From Pedobacter arcticus A12 (GTDB lineage: Bacteria > Bacteroidota > Bacteroidia > Sphingobacteriales > Sphingobacteriaceae), in assembly GCF_000302595.1 (NCBI RefSeq), contig NZ_JH947127.1, positions 248,001 through 312,000 on the forward strand: a DNA stretch of 64,000 nucleotides, written 5' to 3'. Positions 55,334 to 63,686 of the stretch are shown piece after piece (the first letter of the stretch is position 1; each line of letters opens with the position of its first letter). The notes under the pieces are model-generated. The model was given only the letters and a program-made list of their open reading frames with translations. It had not been told where the DNA came from and searched no databases. Position numbers and translations under genes: made by a program.

Positions 55334-56226
55334 AGAAACTAATTGCTTTTATACTCTGTTTTTTGTCGTTGCACACGTTTGCCCAGGATTTAAACTGCAG
55401 GGTACAAATTTTATCACCACAAATCCAAAACACCAACAAAAAGGCTTTAGACGATTTACAGATTACAATTAGTGAATTTTTGAACAACAGGAAGTGGGCC
55501 GATTTCGAATTAAAATCTCAAGAAAGAATTGACTGTAATTTGGTAATAACCCTTAAAAACTGGGATGGTGGTAGTAATTTTCAGGGCGAAGCCCAAGTTT
55601 TGAGCAGCAGACCAGTTTTTGGCAGTTCGTACAACACTACCCTATTAAATCTAAATGATAAAAACTTTGATTTTAACTATACAGAAGGACAACCTTTAGA
55701 TTATTCAGAGCAGAGCTATCAAAATAATTTAAGTTCTATGCTGGCATTTTATGCCTATATAATTATTGGTTTCGATTCGGACTCGTTTTCAAAATTAGGA
55801 GGAGCCACTTATTACACAAAAGCCCAAACAATAGTTAATAATGCACAAAACGCTCCTTTTCCGGGGTGGAAAGCTTTTGAGAATTTGAAAAATAGGTATT
55901 GGCTGGTCGAAAACATCAACAATAAAAGCTTTTTACCCATCAGAAATATCTTGTACAGCTACCATAGGTTAGGGTTAGATATCATGAGCGAAGATATCAT
56001 CAAGGGACGAAAAGTGATTGCTGAAACATTGCCACAGCTTGCGGAGCTTGACAAACAAAAGCAAAGTTCTATGCTAAACCAGGTTTTCTTTCTAGCTAAA
56101 GCAGATGAAATAGTTGATATTTTTAGTAAAGGGAACCCAATGGAGCGGACTAAAATATACAACTTAATGGTTGATGCCGATCCAACAAATACCTCAAAAT
56201 ACGAGGAATTAAAGAAAATCAAATAG
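55330..56226 (+). CDS. porD: Type IX secretion-associated protein PorD (DUF4835)
   Basis: A 298-residue protein from the ATG at 55330, which overlaps the coaBC stop in ATGA; an upstream TTG frame is not the start. The signal peptide is KKLIAFILCFLSLHTFAQ. DUF4835 features are FAQDLNCRVQILSPQIQ, NRKWADFELKSQERIDCNL and TEGQPLDYSEQSYQNNLSSM (in parts), with a final YEELKKIK. It is a periplasmic helper of type IX secretion. Placement between coaBC and recN is the usual one for the phylum. Confidence 0.9.
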   Translation: MKKLIAFILCFLSLHTFAQDLNCRVQILSPQIQNTNKKALDDLQITISEFLNNRKWADFELKSQERIDCNLVITLKNWDGGSNFQGEAQVLSSRPVFGSSYNTTLLNLNDKNFDFNYTEGQPLDYSEQSYQNNLSSMLAFYAYIIIGFDSDSFSKLGGATYYTKAQTIVNNAQNAPFPGWKAFENLKNRYWLVENINNKSFLPIRNILYSYHRLGLDIMSEDIIKGRKVIAETLPQLAELDKQKQSSMLNQVFFLAKADEIVDIFSKGNPMERTKIYNLMVDADPTNTSKYEELKKIK

Positions 56227-56251
56227 CACACATTCTACTATTTTTACATTC

Positions 56252-56259
56252 TACCTTTG
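56252..56259 (+). promoter_or_regulatory. -7 box upstream of recN
   Basis: TACCTTTG, a perfect TAnnTTTG box, lies 16 bases before the recN ATG. A TTG at the expected -33 distance was not seen, so it may be a weak promoter internal to the operon. Confidence 0.45.
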
Positions 56260-56275
56260 AATTTTTATTTACAAT

Positions 56276-57937
56276 ATGCTTAGCAGATTACTGATCAAAA
56301 ACTATGCTTTAATAGATAATCTCGACATTTCTTTTGATAAAGACTTAAACATCATTACTGGAGAAACTGGCGCTGGAAAATCTATCGTACTGGGTGCTTT
56401 AGGCTTAATTTTAGGTCAAAGAGCCGAAAGTAAGTACTTTTTCAATCAGCAGAAAAAGTGTATTGTCGAAGGATTTTTCAATATAAAGAACTATCATTTT
56501 CAGGATTTTTTCTCAGAAAATGATTTAGATTACGAAAACGAAACAGTTTTACGCCGAGAAATTGCTTTAGATGGAAAATCAAGAGCGTTTATAAACGACA
56601 CCCCGGTTAATTTAAACACGCTAAAGGCATTAGGGCAACAATTAATTGATGTACACTCGCAACATGCCACGCTACAGATAAACGACAACATTTTTCAATT
56701 ATTGGTTTTGGATGTAGTTGCAGAACAACATCATTTAATTTCTGCTTATAAAGCAGATTATCAGCGATACAAAAAGACACAGAAAAAATACGCAGATCTA
56801 TTAGCGCAAAGCGATAAAGCAAAAGCAGATCAAGATTATTTTCAATTTTTGTTTGATGAGCTGGAAACAGCAAACTTAGAAGAAAATGAGCAAGAGACTT
56901 TAGAAAAAGAACTCAACAGCCTCACCCACGCAGAAGAAATCAAAAAAAACCTTTATGGTTCTGGCTATTTGATTAATGGATTCGAGCAATCCGTATTACC
57001 CCAGTTAAAAGACGCGATGATGCAGTTACAGACCATAGAGAGTTATGAAACAGCGATAAGTCCACTGCTAGAGCGTCTAAAAAGTTGCAATATCGAGATC
57101 AAAGATATCGCCAACGAACTGGAAACTTTAGAACAACATACCGTTTTTGACGAGTCCAGGGCAGAAGAAATAAATGAACGATTAAGTCAGCTATTTGCCT
57201 TACAAAAAAAACATCGGGTAAATAATGTTCGAGAATTACTAGATCTAAAAACCGATCTATCCAACAAATTAAATGACATTTTATTTATCGATGAAGATTT
57301 AGTTAAGCTTGAAAAAGAACTAGAAACTGTAGAAAAAGGACTATTAAAACAAGCGGGTCAAATCAGCGAAAGCAGGAAAAAAGTAATCCCTACTATTGAA
57401 CAGCATATTGTAAAAACCCTTGCAGAGGTGGGCATGCCGACGGCTCAAATTAAAATAGAGCAAACCCTCCTGCCCGACCAAAAATTTGACCTTAATGGAA
57501 TTGACCAAGTAAAGTTTTTATTCAACGCCAACAAAGGTCATCAATTAAACGAATTGAATAAAGTTGCCTCTGGTGGCGAATTATCGCGGTTAATGTTGAG
57601 TATAAAGTCTTTAATAGCACAAAAAACAGCTTTACCAACCATTATTTTTGATGAGATTGACACAGGAGTTTCTGGCGAGGTAGCTAATCGTGTAGGTTTA
57701 ATTATGCAGGAGCTATCAAAGGAAATGCAGGTAATCGCGATCACTCACCTGCCACAAATGGCAAGTAAAGGTCAAGCACATTACTTTGTACATAAAATTA
57801 TCAAAAACGATTTAACTTATACCCAAATCAAACGTTTGGATAAAGACGAACGCGTGTTAGAAATCGCAAAAATGCTCAGTGGCGAAAACCCAAAAGAATC
57901 TGCTTTACAGAATGCGAGGGAATTATTGCAGAATTAA
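56276..57937 (+). CDS. recN: DNA repair protein RecN
   Basis: A 553-residue SMC-like ATPase. The N-terminus has LLIKNYALIDNLDISF and Walker A GETGAGKS (29-36). Two long coiled-coil arms run about 150-380, and the C-terminal head has the signature ASGGELSRLMLSIKSL, Walker B PTIIFDEIDTGVSGEVA and the D-loop/His AITHLPQMAS. RecN acts early at double-strand breaks. It follows porD by 49 bases with a possible own promoter. Confidence 0.96.
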   Translation: MLSRLLIKNYALIDNLDISFDKDLNIITGETGAGKSIVLGALGLILGQRAESKYFFNQQKKCIVEGFFNIKNYHFQDFFSENDLDYENETVLRREIALDGKSRAFINDTPVNLNTLKALGQQLIDVHSQHATLQINDNIFQLLVLDVVAEQHHLISAYKADYQRYKKTQKKYADLLAQSDKAKADQDYFQFLFDELETANLEENEQETLEKELNSLTHAEEIKKNLYGSGYLINGFEQSVLPQLKDAMMQLQTIESYETAISPLLERLKSCNIEIKDIANELETLEQHTVFDESRAEEINERLSQLFALQKKHRVNNVRELLDLKTDLSNKLNDILFIDEDLVKLEKELETVEKGLLKQAGQISESRKKVIPTIEQHIVKTLAEVGMPTAQIKIEQTLLPDQKFDLNGIDQVKFLFNANKGHQLNELNKVASGGELSRLMLSIKSLIAQKTALPTIIFDEIDTGVSGEVANRVGLIMQELSKEMQVIAITHLPQMASKGQAHYFVHKIIKNDLTYTQIKRLDKDERVLEIAKMLSGENPKESALQNARELLQN

Positions 57938-58017
57938 TTAAGGGTTATTTTTATCTTTACCGAAATTAAAGACGTGACAACTTATCAATCAGACACAAAA
58001 CACAGATATAACAATAT

Positions 58018-58836
58018 ATGGCTTATAACTTATTAAAAGGAAAAAGAGGCATCATTAGCGGTGCATTAGATGAAAATTCGATTGCTTGGAAAGTTGCAGA
58101 AAAAGCACACGAAGAAGGTGCTACCTTTGTGTTAACAAATGCTCCAATCGCTATGCGTATGGGCGAAATTAATGCCTTAGCAGAAAAAACAGGATCTCAA
58201 ATTATCCCTGCAGACGCTACAAGTGTTGAAGATTTAGAAAATCTGTTTTCTAAATCTCAAGAAGTTTTGGGAGGAAAAATTGATTTCGTACTACATTCAA
58301 TAGGTATGAGTGTGAACATCCGTAAAAAAGTTCCCTATTCAGAGCTTAACTACGATTATTTCCAGAAAGGAATTGATGTTTCGGCAATGTCTTTACACAA
58401 AATGTTGGCTGTTGCTAAAAAAATGGATGCCATTAACGAGTGGGGAAGTGTTGTTGCCTTAACCTATATGGCCGCACAACGTACTTATCCTTTTTATACC
58501 GACATGGCTGACATTAAAGCGATGTTAGAATCGATTGCTCGTAGTTTTGGTTACCATTACGGTTTAGAGAAAAAAGTCCGTATAAACACGGTTTCTCAAT
58601 CTCCAACCCGTACAACAGCTGGCAATGGAATTAAAGGATTCGATAATTTCTTCGATTTTGCAGATAAAATTGCGCCGCTTGGAAACGCTAGCGCTGAATC
58701 TTGTGCTGATTATTGCATCAGTTTATTCTCTGATTTAACGCGTATGGTTACCATGCAAAACCTTTTTCATGACGGTGGCTACTCTTCAACCGGAGTAAGT
58801 TTAGAAGTTATGGACAAACTTGCTGGCGACGAGTAA
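58018..58836 (+). CDS. fabI: Enoyl-[acyl-carrier-protein] reductase (NADH)
   Basis: A 272-residue short-chain dehydrogenase that reduces the enoyl-ACP in the last step of the fatty acid elongation cycle. FabI-type features are GIISGALDENSIAWKVAEKA with the wide cofactor loop, the pair Tyr150/Tyr160 with Lys167 in LTYMAAQRTYPFYTDMADIK, and QSPTRTTAGNGIKGFDNF. The spacing of the catalytic residues (10 and 7) matches E. coli FabI. It is the target of triclosan in other bacteria. A repeat and a strong bidirectional terminator follow. Confidence 0.96.
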   Translation: MAYNLLKGKRGIISGALDENSIAWKVAEKAHEEGATFVLTNAPIAMRMGEINALAEKTGSQIIPADATSVEDLENLFSKSQEVLGGKIDFVLHSIGMSVNIRKKVPYSELNYDYFQKGIDVSAMSLHKMLAVAKKMDAINEWGSVVALTYMAAQRTYPFYTDMADIKAMLESIARSFGYHYGLEKKVRINTVSQSPTRTTAGNGIKGFDNFFDFADKIAPLGNASAESCADYCISLFSDLTRMVTMQNLFHDGGYSSTGVSLEVMDKLAGDE

Positions 58837-58843
58837 ACTATTT

Positions 58844-58925
58844 TGGGCGTTTTACGGGCTTTCCGTTAAATCTTTTTTGTATCCTGAGCGAAGTCCAAGG
58901 ACACACAAAAAAGGATACCACTCCC
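58844..58925. repeat. Dispersed intergenic repeat, copy 3
   Basis: It begins GGGCGTTTTACGGGCTTTCC eight bases after the fabI stop, with GTATCCTGAGCGAAGTCCAA in the centre and AAAAAAGGATACCACTCCC at its end. It shares the modules GGGCGTTTTA, TCTTTTT and AAAAAGGATACC with the copy at 5101. Confidence 0.65.
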
Positions 58926-58928
58926 AAA

Positions 58929-58969
58929 ACAAAACGGGCTGTCTTTCAAGAAAAGACAGCCCGTTTTGT
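58929..58969. terminator. Strong bidirectional terminator between fabI and argS
   Basis: An 18-bp perfect stem, ACAAAACGGGCTGTCTTT (58929-58946) with its complement (58952-58969), and a 5-base loop, between the convergent fabI and argS genes. Confidence 0.9.
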
Positions 58970-58998
58970 TATAAATAAAATTTAGATTTCTGCCTTCT

Positions 58999-59040
58999 AC
59001 TTTCCACTTTCCACTTTCCACTTTTTACTTTTAACTTTTA
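58999..59040. repeat. Heptamer tandem tract ACTTTCC
   Basis: Three perfect copies of ACTTTCC (58999-59019) are followed by variants ACTTTTT, ACTTTTA, ACTTTTA. The tract ends 10 bases before the argS stop. Similar ACTTT-based units are seen at 45236-45310 and, inside the ligD 3' end, at about 22228. Confidence 0.85.
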
Positions 59041-59049
59041 AATTACGCT

Positions 59050-60816
59050 TTACATCCTCTCCGGCATTTCAATACCCAATATCGCCATTGCCTTATTCAA
59101 CGTTCTTGCTGTATGTAATGAAAGTTGCAGCCTAAAAGCTTTCAACAAATCATCTTCTACTTTTAAAATGGATTCTGTTTGGTAAAACTTGTTGTAAGTT
59201 TTAGCTAAATCATAAGCAAAGTTTGCGATAGCAGCAGGGTTATAATCTTTAGCGGCCTGTAAAATAGTTTCAGGGTATTTACTTAAAGCTTGCAACAGTT
59301 CAACTTCCGTTTCTCCTAATTTTGTAGGATACTGAATATTACCGTCGTTAAAATCGGCTTTCTTTAAAACAGACTTGATCCTAGCATGCGTATACTGAAT
59401 AAACGGACCAGTATTTCCTTGGAAATCTATCGACTCATTTGGATCAAACAGCAAACGTTTTTTAGGTTCTACCTTTAACAAAAAATACTTTAAAGCACCC
59501 ATTCCAATCATCTGGTATAAAGCATCTTTCTCTATTTCTTCAAAATTATCAACCTTACCTAAAGCTTCTGTTTTTTCTTTGGCAGTAGCCTTCATCTCGT
59601 CAATCAAATCATCGGCATCAACCACAGTTCCCTCACGCGATTTCATTTTACCCGACGGTAAATCCACCATTCCGTACGACAAATGATATAGACCTTTCGC
59701 CCAATCTTTACCTAGTTTTTCTAAAATTAAGAAAAGCACTTTGAAGTGATAATCTTGTTCATTACCCACCACATAAATTGACTTGTCCACTTTAAAGTCA
59801 TCATACTTTAGCTGAGCAGTTCCTAAATCTTGGGTAATGTACACTGAAGTACCATCTGCTCTACGCACCAGTTTTTCGTCTAAACCGTCAGCAGTCAAAT
59901 CTATCCAAACAGAACCATCTTCTTTTTTAAAGAAAACTCCTTTTTGTAAGCCTTCTTCAACAATATCTTTTCCTAATAAATAGGTGTCAGATTCGTAATA
60001 GTATTTATCAAAGCTTACGCCTAGTTTTTTATAAGTTTCATCAAAACCGGCGTAAACCCAACTGTTCATTGTCTTCCAAAGAGAGATGACTTTTTCATCA
60101 CCTTGCTCCCATTTTAAAAGCATTTGTTGTGCTTCTAAAATCAACGGAGCCTGCTTTTTAGCGTCATCTTCGGTTTTACCTTTTGCTACTAAATCGGTAA
60201 TCTGTTGTTTATACTGTTGGTCAAAGATCACATAGTATTTACCCACTAAATGGTCGCCTTTTAAACCAGCACTTTCTGGCGTTTCGCTATTACCAAATTT
60301 TTGCCAAGCCAACATCGATTTACAGATGTGTATTCCCCTATCGTTCACCAAATTGACCTTTATCACTTCAAAACCGGCAACATCCAATAAATTAGAGACA
60401 GAAAAACCTAATAAATTATTACGCACATGCCCCAAATGCAAAGGTTTGTTTGTATTGGGCGATGAATACTCCACCATTACCTTTTCTCCGTTTTTAGGTA
60501 ACGAGCCAAAGCTATCCGCTAAAACTTCGGTTTTAAAGACTGAAAGCCAATAAGCATCACTCAATACCAAGTTCAAAAAACCTTTAATTACGTTGAAACT
60601 TTCAATCTCTTCACAGTTTGTTTGTAAATACTCGCCCAATAAATTGGCAGTTTGCTCTGGAGATTTTTTGGTATGTTTAACAAAAGGGAAAACTACAAAA
60701 GTTGCATGGCCTTCAAATTCCTTTTTGGTTTGTTCTAAATTGATTTGATTTTCTTGTAGCGCTGTTTCAAAAGTATCGGCGAAAGCCTTAACAATGGCTT
60801 GTTGTAAAAATTTCAT
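59050..60816 (-). CDS. argS: Arginyl-tRNA synthetase
   Basis: A 588-residue class I aminoacyl-tRNA synthetase. The N-terminal additional domain is present; the HIGH motif is HLGH (127-130) in NTNKPLHLGHVRNNL and the KMSK counterpart is SGKMKSREGTVVDADDL. The C-terminal anticodon-binding DALR domain begins near 460 and ends LNKAMAILGIEMPERM. It charges tRNA-Arg. It is divergent from the arginine deiminase family gene, with 88 bases between the starts. Confidence 0.97.
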   Translation of the reverse strand: MKFLQQAIVKAFADTFETALQENQINLEQTKKEFEGHATFVVFPFVKHTKKSPEQTANLLGEYLQTNCEEIESFNVIKGFLNLVLSDAYWLSVFKTEVLADSFGSLPKNGEKVMVEYSSPNTNKPLHLGHVRNNLLGFSVSNLLDVAGFEVIKVNLVNDRGIHICKSMLAWQKFGNSETPESAGLKGDHLVGKYYVIFDQQYKQQITDLVAKGKTEDDAKKQAPLILEAQQMLLKWEQGDEKVISLWKTMNSWVYAGFDETYKKLGVSFDKYYYESDTYLLGKDIVEEGLQKGVFFKKEDGSVWIDLTADGLDEKLVRRADGTSVYITQDLGTAQLKYDDFKVDKSIYVVGNEQDYHFKVLFLILEKLGKDWAKGLYHLSYGMVDLPSGKMKSREGTVVDADDLIDEMKATAKEKTEALGKVDNFEEIEKDALYQMIGMGALKYFLLKVEPKKRLLFDPNESIDFQGNTGPFIQYTHARIKSVLKKADFNDGNIQYPTKLGETEVELLQALSKYPETILQAAKDYNPAAIANFAYDLAKTYNKFYQTESILKVEDDLLKAFRLQLSLHTARTLNKAMAILGIEMPERM

Positions 60817-60820
60817 AGGG

Positions 60821-60828
60821 CAAAAATA
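60821..60828 (-). promoter_or_regulatory. -7 box of argS
   Basis: On the minus strand the sequence is TATTTTTG, a perfect TAnnTTTG box, ending four bases before the argS ATG at 60816. The mRNA may therefore be leaderless. No TTG at -33 was found. Confidence 0.45.
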
Positions 60829-60877
60829 ATTAAACTAAAATCATTATGGGCTATTTAATTTTTGATTTAAATTCTGA

Positions 60878-60885
60878 TAGCTTTG
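60878..60885 (+). promoter_or_regulatory. -7 box of the arginine deiminase family gene
   Basis: TAGCTTTG, a perfect TAnnTTTG box, 19 bases before the ATG at 60905. A TTTG lies 13 bases upstream of it, shorter than the usual 19. Confidence 0.45.
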
Positions 60886-60904
60886 TGTTTGACAGGTACA
60901 AAAT

Positions 60905-62356
60905 ATGATAGAGACTTTACAAAATTTTAAGGTAAATGTAAGTTCAGAAATAGGCAGATTACGCTGTCTGTTAATTCACAGTCCGGATAGCGGATTAGGA
61001 AACATTGTACCGTCTAAAGCACAAGATTGGCTTTTTGAAGATATTGTACATTTAGAAACAGTTAGAAAAAACGAATATGACTATTATCTGAAACTGTTGC
61101 TTTACTTTTTAGATCCACAAAAAATAAGGGGAAAGCTCGCCCAAATTGACGGCTTAAAAGAAAGGAACTTTTATAAACCAGCGCATAAAGATTTTCACGG
61201 CTCAACAAAAGTGATTGAAATTCAGCAATTGCTTGCAGAGGTTCTGGTCGACGAAAACCTTAAAATGGAGTTAATCTCTGCGGTTTGTGCTTTTGAACAT
61301 TGTACTTATCAGTTAAAGTTAAAATTACGAGAATTATCTGCTACGGAACTTGCTGAGACCTTTATTTCTGGAGCAATTCGTGAAAACCAGCTGGTATTTG
61401 CACCCATTCCCAATTTTATTTTCACCCGAGATGTCGGAACAGTAATTAATCAACATATTTTATTAAACAAACCTGCAAAAAAGGCGAGAGCGAGGGAATC
61501 TCTGTTGGCTAAATACGTTTTCTATAACCATTCGTTTTTTGCCAACTACAAAAACAACATTATCGAATTGCCCGACACACTCGAACACGTTATTCTTGCC
61601 GAAGAGAACGACAACTACAGAAACACCCTAGAAGGTGGCGACGTGATGATGGTGTCTAAAAACCACCTATTAATAGGCTGTAGCGAACGAACTTCGGCAT
61701 TAGCTATTAGCGAAACTATTAAATTGTTGTTTGAAAAGGATGTAGTTGAAAAAGTGACTGTAATTAAAATACCCAATAAACGTGACTATATGCATATGGA
61801 TACTGTTTTTACTCAGGTTAAAAAGAACATGTGGGTAATTCTAGAATCGATTGCTAAAGCAGATAAACGCGGAAGTGGTTTTGAACCGATTGACCATTTA
61901 ATCCAGAACAAACCAGTGGATAAAGTGGAGGTTACGCAATTTACAAAGGGGAATATCACCAGACCAAAGAAATATGAATCGGTAGAGGAGCTATTGGCCG
62001 ATGTGAGCACAATTGATCTAAAATCTAGCAAAAAAGTAGAATTTATATATTCGGGTAATCAACAATTTCCATCGGACGCCCGCGAACAATGGACAGATTC
62101 CTGCAATTTGTTAGCGATAAAAGAAGGTGTTGTTATTGGTTACGATAGAAACGATGTTACTTTAAATACTTTTAGAGAAAAGGGATTTTTGGTAATCGCT
62201 GTGAAAGAGCTTCTACAGAAATTTGAGAGTGGCGAACTAAATCCAGAAACATTAGAAAATACTTTTATTACTATTCCTTCAGCAGAATTATCACGAGCTA
62301 GAGGGGGATTTCATTGTATGAGTATGCCGATTTTGAGGGATGAGTTAGGTAGTTAG
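60905..62356 (+). CDS. Arginine deiminase family protein
   Basis: A 483-residue guanidino-group modifying enzyme. The catalytic set is complete: FTRDVGTVIN (Asp), NTLEGGDVMMV, the His of YMHMDTVFTQV and the nucleophile Cys471 in ARGGFHCMSMP. It is longer than classical arginine deiminase (about 410), with an insert at about 105-160 and a long segment (KYESVEELLADVSTIDLKS) before the last block. The likely reaction is arginine to citrulline and ammonia; use of another guanidino substrate cannot be excluded. It sits beside argS, a CtlX-type gene and arginine decarboxylase. Confidence 0.88.
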   Translation: MIETLQNFKVNVSSEIGRLRCLLIHSPDSGLGNIVPSKAQDWLFEDIVHLETVRKNEYDYYLKLLLYFLDPQKIRGKLAQIDGLKERNFYKPAHKDFHGSTKVIEIQQLLAEVLVDENLKMELISAVCAFEHCTYQLKLKLRELSATELAETFISGAIRENQLVFAPIPNFIFTRDVGTVINQHILLNKPAKKARARESLLAKYVFYNHSFFANYKNNIIELPDTLEHVILAEENDNYRNTLEGGDVMMVSKNHLLIGCSERTSALAISETIKLLFEKDVVEKVTVIKIPNKRDYMHMDTVFTQVKKNMWVILESIAKADKRGSGFEPIDHLIQNKPVDKVEVTQFTKGNITRPKKYESVEELLADVSTIDLKSSKKVEFIYSGNQQFPSDAREQWTDSCNLLAIKEGVVIGYDRNDVTLNTFREKGFLVIAVKELLQKFESGELNPETLENTFITIPSAELSRARGGFHCMSMPILRDELGS

Positions 62357-62488
62357 TTGGTTAGTAAAGTCCCTGGTCGGGTGTCCGAAGTCAGAACTTA
62401 TCTACAAAGAGTCTAAGTTGGAAATGGACAACTAAGCTACGGACTGCGGACAAAAAACATCCGACTAATAATACGTTATAAAAGCACC

Positions 62489-63400
62489 ATGCAAAGCACT
62501 GCAAATATATTAATGATCAGACCGGTAGCATTCGGCTTTAATCCTCAAACGGAGGGAAATACCTTCCAACATCAGCCAGAAGCAGGTAAAGTTCAAGAAA
62601 GGGCATTGGCAGAGTTTAACCAGTTTGTGACTAAACTGAGGTTAAATCATATCAACGTGATCGTGATTGAAGACACTCTAAAGCCCCATACTCCAGATTC
62701 TATTTTCCCGAACAACTGGGTTTCTTTTCATAACGACGGAAGTGTTTACGTTTATCCGATGCAGGCAGAAAATCGCAGAAATGAGCGTAGAGACGATATT
62801 CTGGATGTTTTGAGCACTCAGTTTGATATCACAGAAATTAATGATTTAACTTTTACCGAGGATCGGGGAGAATATTTAGAAGGGACGGGTAGTATGGTTT
62901 TAGACCGAGATTATAAAATCGCTTATGCTTGCCTTTCAATCCGCACAAATCCGAAAGCATTAGAAGTTTTTTGCAACGAAAGTGGCTATGAACCAATTAC
63001 TTTCCATGGTTTTGATGAACATGAGAACCCTATTTATCATACCAACGTGATGATGTGCGTTGCGGAAAAATTTGTGGTAATCTGTTTAGAAAGCATTTCT
63101 GACCCATTGGAAAAAGAAAAGCTGGTTAATTCTTTTAAAAAGACGGAGAAAGAAATCATCGAAATCAGTTTTGAGCAGATGAACAGTTTTGCTGGCAACA
63201 TGTTAGAAGTTAAAAACACTTTAAACCAAACGTTTTTAGTGATGAGCGAGAGCGCAAAAAATAGTTTAGTAGCAAATCAAATTGCGACGATCAATAAATA
63301 CGCTGAGATTTTGTATTCGCCCATACCAACTATTGAAAAAATTGGTGGCGGTAGCGCAAGATGTATGATGGCGGAGATTCATTTGGATAAACGGAATTAG
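62489..63400 (+). CDS. ctlX: CtlX-type amidinotransferase family hydrolase
   Basis: A 303-residue protein of the same pentein fold as arginine deiminase but another branch. Motifs are MIRPVAFGFNPQTEGN at the start, SIFPNNWVSFHNDGSVYVYP, DRGEYLEGTGSMVLDR, ENPIYHTNVMMCV and the catalytic Cys292 in GGGSARCMMAEIHL. The family has been called citrulline utilisation hydrolase CtlX, which should act on citrulline. The upstream enzyme can make citrulline, so the two could act in sequence. The 132-base gap before it holds low-complexity sequence. Confidence 0.85.
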   Translation: MQSTANILMIRPVAFGFNPQTEGNTFQHQPEAGKVQERALAEFNQFVTKLRLNHINVIVIEDTLKPHTPDSIFPNNWVSFHNDGSVYVYPMQAENRRNERRDDILDVLSTQFDITEINDLTFTEDRGEYLEGTGSMVLDRDYKIAYACLSIRTNPKALEVFCNESGYEPITFHGFDEHENPIYHTNVMMCVAEKFVVICLESISDPLEKEKLVNSFKKTEKEIIEISFEQMNSFAGNMLEVKNTLNQTFLVMSESAKNSLVANQIATINKYAEILYSPIPTIEKIGGGSARCMMAEIHLDKRN

Positions 63401-63487
63401 AAAAATTTCATCTATGATTGGTGATCATACTAACCATAAGGAAAAATAGGAAAGGAAAAATTGGTTCTGCGTAAGGGATAATAACGA

Positions 63488-63578
63488 AAATCCTTTTTGC
63501 TATTCTGAGCGGAGTCGAAGAATTTGCAAAAAGATTGAAGTGGATAGCCCGACCCGATCAAAGGAGGGATACGCTCAA
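63488..63578. repeat. Dispersed intergenic repeat, copy 4 (inverted)
   Basis: The reverse strand shows GAGCGTATCCCTCCTTTGAT, CGGGTCGGGCTATCCACTTC, ATCTTTTTGC and later AAAAAGGATTTTCG, the module order of the other copies. It lies between ctlX and speA. Confidence 0.6.
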
Positions 63579-63686
63579 AACATTTGACTCACTAAACAAC
63601 AAAATTGCGGAACGGATATTGTAAAACTTTTATAAACCTTACATTATTTCATTATTTAATCACATTTTTGCAAAAAAAATTAATAA

